Assembly (NCBI GenBank): GCA_964638165.1
Contig: CAZWYJ010000049.1
Coordinates: forward strand, 1-9,185
Source: 2-12-FULL-60-25 sp964638165
GTDB taxonomy: Bacteria; Patescibacteriota; Patescibacteriia; 2-12-FULL-60-25
Length of the DNA: 9,185 nucleotides
Direction of reading: 5' to 3'
The translations under genes were made by a program, and so were the position numbers. A model generated the notes under the pieces. That model worked only from the letters and a program-made list of their open reading frames with translations. It made no database searches and was not told the origin of the DNA. Positions 1 to 5,383 of the stretch are shown here, piece after piece (the stretch's first letter is position 1; each line of letters begins with the position of its first letter).

Positions 1-2
1 TG

Positions 3-1769
3 ATCGGTATTTTCGCGCTTTACTACGCCTTCTTCACCTCGTCCAAAAAGGCCCGCTGGGGCATCCTTGGGGGCGCCGGGGCATTCTTCGCACTCTATCT
101 GCTCGCGTACATGTTTCGGGCGGCTCCGATCATCGCCACAAACCCGATCCTCTCGCGTTTGACGAACCTGCAGGCGTCCACGGCCACGCGTCTCATTGCA
201 TGGGATATCGCATGGGACGGGTTCGTGGAGCGTCCGCTCACGGGCTGGGGGTTTGATGCGTTTCACGTTCTCTTTAATCTCAAGTACAACCCGACCTCCC
301 TCGAATACAGTTACTATGAAACGTGGTTTGATCGTTCGCATAATACGGTCATGGACACCATCGCCATGACGGGCATTTTCGGACTGATTACATATATTGG
401 CATTTTCGTTTCGATTTTCGTCCTCGTGTGGCGAGCGCGTGTAAAAGGATGGATTGACCTCCCGATCGCGGCGATTTTAACCGCGCTTCCGATCGGATAT
501 TTCTTGCAGAATCTGTTCGTCTTCGATCATCCCGCGGCCTTCTCCATGAGCTATCTTCTGTTTGCGTTCGTGATTGTGGCAACGCGTCCGGCTTTCGTTG
601 GCGCGAAGGAAGAAGGCGTTGCATCGGATCGTTCGGCGACTCCTCCAAAGTCTCATGCTGCGCCATGGGCGGCTTTTTCCATTCTGCAGATCATTTTCCT
701 TCTTGTCGTATGGAATTGCTCGGTTCAGCCTTTTCAGGCATCCCGTCTCGCGATTCAGGCGAATAATTATCTGAGTGCGGGACAGCTGGATATCGGACTC
801 AAACTCATGAAGCAGGCGAATGAGACCTCGAGTCTCTATGATGGCGAAACGTCATTCCTCATGACGCGCGATATCATTACGCTTATTGAAAACGGTTCTC
901 TGACCAAGGATCCGAATTGGCGCGAGAAAACGGATTTTGCCATTCAATTGAATGAGCAGTATCTCGCGAAGCATCCGAATGATACGAATTCCATTTTTAT
1001 CTACGCTCGATTCATGCAGACGCTTTTCCCGCTTTTGCCTCAGGATCAAGCGCCGGCCGTGATCGCAAAAGCCGAGGAGCTGTATCTCCGTGCCATTAAG
1101 ACGTCTCCGAAGCGTCAGCAGTTGCACTTCGGCCTCGCGCGACTCTACGCGCAAGTCGGGCAACTCGAAAAGGCGCAGATTGAATTGAAACGGGCTGTTG
1201 ATGATAATCCAAATATCGGCGAGAGCTGGTGGTATTACGGATCGCTTACGTGGCTGGACATGCAACAGGAGGACGAGGGGACGAAAGCGATTTTGCAGGC
1301 CGTAAAGGCCAAGTCGAAACCTCCTGTTTCGACGGTTCAGGCATTGACGCAGGTTGCGCGGGCCGCGCGGATTCAAAAGGACGAGGAGGTTCTGCGATGG
1401 GTCATGGAGCGCTTGCAGGCTCCGGATATTACCGGGGGAACCCCGTCATTCTACGTGGATATCGCTCGTTCCATGGAGGGTGCGGGTCTTATAGAGGAAC
1501 GCGATAAAATTCTTCGTGCCTTGCTTCAGGCTGATCCTTCAATCGCTCCGCAGTTCGCAGCGCTTCACGAAGGCAGGGTGCAGACGATTGATGAATCTCT
1601 TGCGCTCGCGCCAATTCCGACATCTACGAAACCTGCTCTGCGGACGACATCCACGGGTGATGTGCCGACCGCGTCTTCATCCGCGGGCGCCGCAACCGAG
1701 CCGACGGCCGTGATGGCATCGGCGTCCACGCCGATCCCGGCAAGCTCAGGAGGCGGTCCGAGGAGGTAG
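3..1769 (+). CDS. O-antigen ligase/polymerase-like membrane protein with C-terminal TPR domain (5' end outside window)
   Basis: The reading frame is open from the first bases, so the visible 588 residues are only the C-terminal part; the ATG at 111 is internal. The first 36 residues include hydrophobic membrane segments. A periplasmic-loop signature of the Wzy_C (WaaL/Wzy/PglL) family follows: RLIAWDIA at about 63-70, PLTGWG at 78-83 and RSHN at 111-114, whose His matches the functionally important loop histidine of the ligases. Further membrane segments lie near 120-142, 153-174, 177-194 and 219-237. A soluble helical part follows, with TPR-like repeats near 355-418 (AEELYLRAIKTSP, GLARLYAQVGQLEKAQIEL). 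The last ~50 residues are rich in Ser, Thr, Ala and Pro. The family joins or transfers lipid-linked glycans at the outer face of the membrane. Polymerase, lipid-A-type ligase and protein O-glycosylation ligase cannot be told apart here. It ends at TAG, convergent with the next gene. Confidence 0.85.
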   Translation: MGIFALYYAFFTSSKKARWGILGGAGAFFALYLLAYMFRAAPIIATNPILSRLTNLQASTATRLIAWDIAWDGFVERPLTGWGFDAFHVLFNLKYNPTSLEYSYYETWFDRSHNTVMDTIAMTGIFGLITYIGIFVSIFVLVWRARVKGWIDLPIAAILTALPIGYFLQNLFVFDHPAAFSMSYLLFAFVIVATRPAFVGAKEEGVASDRSATPPKSHAAPWAAFSILQIIFLLVVWNCSVQPFQASRLAIQANNYLSAGQLDIGLKLMKQANETSSLYDGETSFLMTRDIITLIENGSLTKDPNWREKTDFAIQLNEQYLAKHPNDTNSIFIYARFMQTLFPLLPQDQAPAVIAKAEELYLRAIKTSPKRQQLHFGLARLYAQVGQLEKAQIELKRAVDDNPNIGESWWYYGSLTWLDMQQEDEGTKAILQAVKAKSKPPVSTVQALTQVARAARIQKDEEVLRWVMERLQAPDITGGTPSFYVDIARSMEGAGLIEERDKILRALLQADPSIAPQFAALHEGRVQTIDESLALAPIPTSTKPALRTTSTGDVPTASSSAGAATEPTAVMASASTPIPASSGGGPRR

Positions 1770-1835
1770 GGGTTCCGAACCCACCCCTATCGCGTAGAAC
1801 GGAACCCGCCCCCTGACCCCTCCCTTCTCATCCCC

Positions 1836-1884
1836 ACCCACCCCTAACCCCTCCCTGTTTCACAGGGAGGGGTTAGGGGTGGGT
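1836..1884. terminator. 22-bp perfect inverted repeat between convergent genes, possible bidirectional terminator
   Basis: The arms at 1836-1857 and 1863-1884 are exact reverse complements over 22 bp, with a 5-base loop (tttca). The core is ACCCCTA/ACCCCTC on the left and GGGAGGGGTTAGGGGTGGG on the right. It lies 67 bp past the ligase stop and 29 bp before the stop of the opposing glycosyltransferase, so a hairpin could form in both converging transcripts. No U-run follows, so intrinsic termination is an inference. Degenerate C-rich relatives lie just upstream at about 1805-1828, and a second hairpin follows at 1903-1924. The remaining bases 1770-1835 hold only a weak inverted repeat (ggttccg 1771-1777 with cggaacc 1800-1806). 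Confidence 0.6.
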
Positions 1885-1902
1885 TGCCTTTCATAGCAAG
1901 CT

Positions 1903-1942
1903 CCCTTCCCTTTCAAGGGAAGGGCTGGGGATGGGTGGGGAT
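1903..1942. repeat. Second G/C-rich palindromic repeat copy, inverted relative to the first
   Basis: cccttccctt at 1903-1912 pairs with aagggaaggg at 1915-1924, giving a tight hairpin (about 9 bp once a realistic loop is allowed). The G-rich run that continues to 1940 reads, on the minus strand, ATCCCCACCCATCCCC. This closely matches ATCCCCACCCACCCCT at 1830-1845 on the plus strand. The two elements are therefore related copies in opposite orientation. This copy overlaps the end of the minus-strand glycosyltransferase and supplies its stop codon (TGA, complement of 1913-1915). Confidence 0.6.
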
Positions 1943-3181
1943 TAATACCTCAAACGTATCATCCCACATCTGCTCTTCGCGAAAGCGAATGGCGACTTCT
2001 GCGCGGGCGCGCGTCCCGGCTTCTATTGCCCAGTCCGGATGTTCGAGAGCGGAGCTGATGGCTTTTGCGAGCTTTTCAGGTTGCTTTGGCGGAATGACCC
2101 ACCCGCTTTCCGAGAGCATCCATTTGCAGGCGCCGACATCCGTGGCAATGCACGGGAGTCCTGCTGCCATGGCCTCGAGAACGGTCCACGGCATGCCTTC
2201 TTTGGCAGAGGGGAGGACGAAGAGGTCCGCGCCTTTGAGAAGACGTGAGGCGTCTTGATATGTCCCCGGGAGCGAGACGATGGATTCAAGGTCGAGCTCG
2301 GCTCGTCGCTGTTCAATCTCCGGGCGCAGCTGTCCGTCTCCGAGAATGAGAACGCGAATCTCCGGGTGCGATGTTATCACGATCGCGATCGCGTCCATGT
2401 ATCGCACGAGATCTTTGGTTGCGTAGAAATTGGCGATCGTGAGAAGTAGGGGCATGCCGGTGGCGTGCTCATGCGCGCCTTCCGTTGGGGCGACGCCCCG
2501 CGTCGCCCCCTCAGCGATGTCTCGCATCGCCTCAGGGACGACGCGGGGCGTCGCCCGCACGGGATCTTTCCCCCAGAGATCGTCCAGGGTCGCGCGAGCT
2601 TCGTCGCGGGGGAGGAGGTGCGCGTCAAATGAGGCGAGATCAAGCGCATTGGGAATCATCACCACGCGTTTTTTCGGCTTGATGTGGTTTTCGTCGGCAC
2701 GCGCTCGGTCGTCCGGGTGGAGGGTAATAATGACGTCTTTGAATCGCGCGGTGAGCCGTTCGCTCCAGATGCGGAGTTTTTTTTGCATTTTCGATACCGG
2801 ATCCAAAAAAGACCATCCGCCGATGCGGTACACGATGTGCGGAACCTGCGCCAATTTACCCGCAATGGATCCCACCATGCCGGCTTTTGAGCTGTGGAGG
2901 TATACCGTATCCGGTTTCCAGGAACGGAAAATTTCGAGGAGTTCACGGATAGCCTTCATGTCTTTGAGCGGGCGTATTTCGCGCTCCATCTGTTCGAGCT
3001 TTTGATATGGAATCCCGGCTTTTTCGCAGGCGTCCTTCAACTCTCCATCGCCACCAGCAATGATGAGGACGTCGTGTCCTCGTCGCATCGCCTCTATGCC
3101 GGCTCGGACGCAATAGGATTGCACACCGCCCCATTCGGACTGGGTGATGACGAAAAGAATGCGAAACTTGGCGTTTTTCAT
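1913..3181 (-). CDS. Family 4 glycosyltransferase (GT-B fold) with an in-frame palindromic insertion
   Basis: A retaining, cytoplasmic glycosyltransferase expected to move a sugar from a nucleotide donor onto a growing glycan; donor and acceptor cannot be read from sequence. I chose the ATG at 3181 (422 aa) because KFRILFVITQSEWGGVQSY is the usual first strand and glycine loop of the family. The frame stays open upstream to a GTG at 3286, but that stretch is repeat DNA. GGVQSY is at 18-23. The C-terminal domain has LLTIANF, then VLILGDGQL, then the EX7E motif with Glu328 and Glu336 (EGMPWTVLEAM), which binds the donor. Residues 209-232, between the two Rossmann domains just after IPNALD, are encoded by the palindrome at 2488-2556. 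About nine C-terminal residues (IPTHPQPFP) come from the intergenic repeat. It is the only gene on this strand, convergent with the ligase and divergent from asnB. No Shine-Dalgarno is visible. Confidence 0.9.
   Translation of the reverse strand: MKNAKFRILFVITQSEWGGVQSYCVRAGIEAMRRGHDVLIIAGGDGELKDACEKAGIPYQKLEQMEREIRPLKDMKAIRELLEIFRSWKPDTVYLHSSKAGMVGSIAGKLAQVPHIVYRIGGWSFLDPVSKMQKKLRIWSERLTARFKDVIITLHPDDRARADENHIKPKKRVVMIPNALDLASFDAHLLPRDEARATLDDLWGKDPVRATPRVVPEAMRDIAEGATRGVAPTEGAHEHATGMPLLLTIANFYATKDLVRYMDAIAIVITSHPEIRVLILGDGQLRPEIEQRRAELDLESIVSLPGTYQDASRLLKGADLFVLPSAKEGMPWTVLEAMAAGLPCIATDVGACKWMLSESGWVIPPKQPEKLAKAISSALEHPDWAIEAGTRARAEVAIRFREEQMWDDTFEVLIPTHPQPFP
2488..2556. repeat. 69-bp near-perfect palindrome inside the glycosyltransferase gene
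   Basis: The arms gggcgacgccccgcgtcg (2488-2505) and its exact reverse complement (2539-2556) enclose 33 bases. Most of these also pair, 2513-2519 with 2525-2532 with one bulge, leaving a loop of about 5 bases. The whole unit could fold into one long hairpin in DNA or mRNA. It keeps the minus-strand frame open and encodes a segment ending in RGVAP. It resembles palindromic elements that enter coding regions in frame, such as Rickettsia palindromic elements, in behaviour only; I do not recognise the sequence family. Confidence 0.75.
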
Positions 3182-3191
3182 GCTAGGAGGT

Positions 3192-3220
3192 AGAGTAGAG
3201 GAACCTGTCTCGATTGGCAA
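3192..3220 (-). promoter_or_regulatory. Weak promoter-like match upstream of the minus-strand glycosyltransferase
   Basis: On the minus strand TTGCCA (complement of 3215-3220) is followed after 17 bases by TACTCT (complement of 3192-3197), ten bases before the ATG at 3181. The -35 box fits sigma-70 well and the -10 box poorly (3 of 6). The same TTGCCA plus 17-base spacing precedes the second GT4 gene, the main reason to record it. Confidence 0.2.
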
Positions 3221-3233
3221 TAAGAGGGGGCGC

Positions 3234-3338
3234 ATTTCGTAGTTCGTGTTTCGCATTTCGGGTGGCAAGAGACGTGCATGTCGCACGAATAACAGGAAGC
3301 GATCCGAAATACGAACTACGACCTACGAACTACGAAAT
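3234..3338. repeat. Inverted pair of 7-bp-period TTCG arrays in the divergent intergenic region
   Basis: The left array 3234-3261 is four heptamers: atttcgt, agttcgt, gtttcgc, atttcgg. The right array 3304-3338 is five: ccgaaat, acgaact, acgacct, acgaact, acgaaat, which are the same units reversed and complemented. The outermost 14 bases (3234-3247 and 3325-3338) are perfect inverted repeats, as are the inner 7 (3255-3261 and 3304-3310). The 42-base spacer has its own small hairpin, cgtgc (3273-3277) with gcacg (3283-3287). Lying between divergent genes, the whole 105 bp could form a cruciform or nested hairpin. I see no encoded product here. Confidence 0.75.
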
Positions 3339-3340
3339 CT

Positions 3341-3370
3341 CCCTACACCCTAATACCCTAAAACCCTAAC
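3341..3370. repeat. Telomere-like CCCTA tandem tract before asnB
   Basis: CCCTA recurs at 3341, 3348, 3356 and 3364, giving spacings of 7, 8 and 8 bases, and ends about ten bases before the asnB ATG. The minus strand therefore carries five G-runs with short loops (TTA, TTTTA, TATTA, TGTA), a pattern that can form a G-quadruplex. The tract fills the place where a ribosome binding site for asnB would be expected, and none is present. Confidence 0.65.
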
Positions 3371-3380
3371 CCCCTCTACC

Positions 3381-5273
3381 ATGTGCGGCATCGCCGGTAT
3401 CGTCTCGAAGAACGGCACTCCTCCTCAAGAGGAGGTTGTTCAGCGCATGACGGATGCGATCGCGCACCGTGGACCTGATGGATCGGGCGTATGGATGGAT
3501 GTTGGCATCGGCCTCGGGCATCGGCGTTTGGCGATCATTGATCTCACGGATCGCGCATCGCAGCCCATGCATTCGTCTGATGGGCGTTTCGTCATGACGT
3601 ACAACGGGGAGATTTATAATTATATCGAGCTGCGGGAACTTTGCGAACAGAAGGGGTCGTCTTTTCGGACAACGTCGGATACGGAGGTTGCCTTGGAAAT
3701 GTTTCGGCATTTTGGAGCGGAGTGCGTCAAGCAATTCCGTGGCATGTTCGCGTTTGCGGTCTGGGATCGCGATGCGCGGACGCTCTTTTTTGCTCGAGAC
3801 CGCGCCGGGAAGAAGCCATTTTTTTATCGAACGTTGAAAGATGGTTCGTTCGCATTCGCGTCGGAGATATGCGCACTACGTGATCTTGAGCCCGTGACGA
3901 TTGATGAGCGGGCGATACGGCTCTTCTTCGGTCTTCAGTATGTTCCATCTCCACACACGGGTTTCGAGGAAATTTTCGGTCTTCCGGCCGGTTCCTGCGG
4001 GTGGATTGAGCGCGGATCGCTTCGCCTCGCCTCCTACCATGATTGGAGCGAGGTTCCCGTTATTCCTCGACAGGACGTGATTCAGGATCTTCGCACGATT
4101 CTCGATGAGTCGGTCCGCATTCGTCTTCGTTCGGACGTGACGGTCGGGGCATTTCTTTCCGGTGGTATTGATTCCACGGCGGTTGTCGCTATTGCTCAAA
4201 AGCATCTGGAACATCGCATGCGGACGTTTACCATGGGATTCCCGTCCATTCGGATGGATGAACGAAAGGAGGCTCGAAAGACGGCCGAATATTTCGGAAC
4301 GGATCATCAGGAATTTGAGGCGCGTCCGGAGGATCTCATTCGTCTCACGGAGTCTGTTATCGGCCTCTACGGCGGTCCGTACGCGGATTCATCGGCACTC
4401 CCGGTCATGCTTTTGGCGCGCGACGTCGCCCGCGAGGTCAAAGTGGTGCTCGTTGGTGACGGAGGTGATGAGCTGTTCGGCGGATATCGGCGATATCGGG
4501 CATTTCAGACCGCCAAGCACCTCTCTCATATTCCCGGATCCGCGTCGGTTCTCCCTCTGCTCCTACGCGCCACGGGAGCGATTCGTCATGATCCGCGGTA
4601 TGCGCGCATGGGTGAAACGGTTAAGGCAACCTGTTCGGATGCGAATCGGGCGTACGGCGAGCTGTTCTGTGGCTCGTACTTCGGCACGAGGGATGCGGAG
4701 CGCGTATTGCAGCCGGATTTTTTGGAGCGCCAGCGCCATGCGGATCCGGTCGGGTACGTCTGCGATCGGATGGGAAAGGAAGGACATCCGATCGTTCGCG
4801 CCATGCGGTTCGATCTGGAGTCATACCTCGCGGATGATTTGAATCCGAAGATGGATCGCGCGACCATGACGTACGGCCTTGAGGCACGGGTTCCATTGCT
4901 CGACCAGAGGCTCGTGGCGTATGCCTTGCACCTCCCGATCGAAGATCGCTTGCGGTACGGGCAGGGGAAGGTTGCCTTGAAGCGCGCCCTGAAAGGGTTG
5001 GTACCGGATGAGGTCTTGAATCGTCCCAAGCGCGGATTTCAGGTTCCGCTCGCGGAGTGGTTTCGTTCGGAGCTCGCTTTGTATTGGAAGGATCGTTGTC
5101 TTGATCCGTCCGGGTCGCTCCATCGGTACGTAAAGCCCGAAGAGGCGAATCGGCTTTTCGACGAGAATATGCGAGGCGCGGATCACGGGAACCGGTTATG
5201 GATGTTGCTCGCTTTGGCGGTATGGCTGGAACAGGTGAAAAATAACAAATCACAAATGACAAATTCCAAATAA
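3381..5273 (+). CDS. asnB: Glutamine-dependent asparagine synthetase-type amidotransferase (AsnB family)
   Basis: A 630-aa two-domain enzyme that hydrolyses glutamine and uses the ammonia, with ATP, to amidate a carboxylate, classically aspartate to asparagine. The start is fixed by MCGIAGIV: Cys2 becomes the N-terminal nucleophile after Met removal. Glutaminase motifs follow in order: HRGPD 29-33, GHRRLAIIDL 46-55, YNGEIYNY 74-81, SDTE 99-102 and FARDRAGKKPFFY about 137-149. The synthetase domain has the pyrophosphate-binding SGGIDS at 260-265, GDGGDELFGGY at 359-369 and RPKRGFQVP at 548-556. All key residues I know are present, so it should be active. Length is normal for the family. The last ten residues (NNKSQMTNSK) are encoded by the AT-rich heptamer array. 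In surface-glycan loci such enzymes sometimes amidate uronic acids (WbpS-like), which the context allows but does not prove. Confidence 0.92.
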   Translation: MCGIAGIVSKNGTPPQEEVVQRMTDAIAHRGPDGSGVWMDVGIGLGHRRLAIIDLTDRASQPMHSSDGRFVMTYNGEIYNYIELRELCEQKGSSFRTTSDTEVALEMFRHFGAECVKQFRGMFAFAVWDRDARTLFFARDRAGKKPFFYRTLKDGSFAFASEICALRDLEPVTIDERAIRLFFGLQYVPSPHTGFEEIFGLPAGSCGWIERGSLRLASYHDWSEVPVIPRQDVIQDLRTILDESVRIRLRSDVTVGAFLSGGIDSTAVVAIAQKHLEHRMRTFTMGFPSIRMDERKEARKTAEYFGTDHQEFEARPEDLIRLTESVIGLYGGPYADSSALPVMLLARDVAREVKVVLVGDGGDELFGGYRRYRAFQTAKHLSHIPGSASVLPLLLRATGAIRHDPRYARMGETVKATCSDANRAYGELFCGSYFGTRDAERVLQPDFLERQRHADPVGYVCDRMGKEGHPIVRAMRFDLESYLADDLNPKMDRATMTYGLEARVPLLDQRLVAYALHLPIEDRLRYGQGKVALKRALKGLVPDEVLNRPKRGFQVPLAEWFRSELALYWKDRCLDPSGSLHRYVKPEEANRLFDENMRGADHGNRLWMLLALAVWLEQVKNNKSQMTNSK

Positions 5274-5285
5274 CAAATAACAAAC
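5244..5285. repeat. CAAAT heptamer array, left side
   Basis: Six consecutive 7-base units run without a gap: aacaaat, cacaaat, gacaaat, tccaaat, aacaaat, aacaaac. The first four, with the bases just before them, encode the C-terminus of the AsnB-like protein, whose TAA begins at 5271. The array is AT-rich against a GC-balanced background. It faces a related array in the opposite orientation at 5351-5381; aaattccaaa (5261-5270) and tttggaattt (5372-5381) are exact reverse complements. Confidence 0.8.
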
Positions 5286-5296
5286 CTACAAAATTT

Positions 5297-5302
5297 TATG
5301 AT
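5297..5302 (+). promoter_or_regulatory. -10-like TATGAT between asnB and the decarboxylase gene
   Basis: TATGAT matches the sigma-70 -10 consensus at 5 of 6 bases in an AT-rich stretch, with an overlapping TACTAT at 5302-5307. No convincing -35 box is found at 16-18 bases upstream. If active, it would start transcription close to or inside the 25-codon ORF at 5306 and so serve the decarboxylase gene. Confidence 0.25.
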
Positions 5303-5305
5303 ACT

Positions 5306-5383
5306 ATGTCGGAGGTAAAACGAGATCTTGAAGAACGGACGTTTCAGCGTTTTGGTATTTGGGTTTTGGGTTTTGGAATTTAA
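5306..5383 (+). pseudogene. 25-codon ORF, probable truncated N-terminus of a four-helix-bundle (23S rRNA intervening-sequence-type) protein
   Basis: ATG at 5306 opens a 25-residue reading frame, MSEVKRDLEERTFQRF followed by GIWVLGFGI, ended by TAA at 5381-5383. From memory, DLEERTFQ is a typical start of four-helix-bundle proteins of the 23S rRNA intervening-sequence-protein type, which are normally about 120 aa; no database comparison was possible. The match stops where the TTTGG heptamer array begins, so the rest of the gene appears to be replaced by repeat. The stop overlaps the decarboxylase ATG (TAATG, 5381-5385), so the remnant could still act as a leader ORF that couples translation. 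A GGAGG at 5311-5315 sits inside it, too far from the next start to be its ribosome binding site. Confidence 0.45.
5351..5381. repeat. TTTGG heptamer array, right side
   Basis: The array reads tttggta, tttgggt, tttgggt, tttggaa and ttt, a strict 7-base period, and ends directly at the decarboxylase start. In reverse complement it resembles the CAAAT array at 5244-5285. The two arrays flank the 25-codon ORF and encode its last nine or so residues on this side. Confidence 0.75.

Noticed and set aside
3182..3286. Upstream in-frame extension of the first GT4 to a GTG at 3286
   Set aside because: The added 35 residues are encoded by the TTCG heptamer array and have no family similarity; the conserved first strand begins at the ATG at 3181.
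3234..3370. Possible CRISPR array because of regular repeats
   Set aside because: The units are 7 bp with no spacers between them and appear in inverted orientation; there are no cas genes.
4481..4500. Tandem gatatcggc in asnB
   Set aside because: It encodes the GGYRRYR part of a conserved family region, so protein constraint explains it.
4621..5283. 220-codon minus-strand open frame under asnB
   Set aside because: It lies antisense to the well-supported synthetase domain of AsnB and has a proline/arginine-rich shadow composition.
5359..5382. TTG start for the decarboxylase adding GFGFWNL
   Set aside because: The extra residues are translated from the TTTGG array; the family N-terminus begins shortly before the glycine loop, fitting ATG 5383 or 5389.
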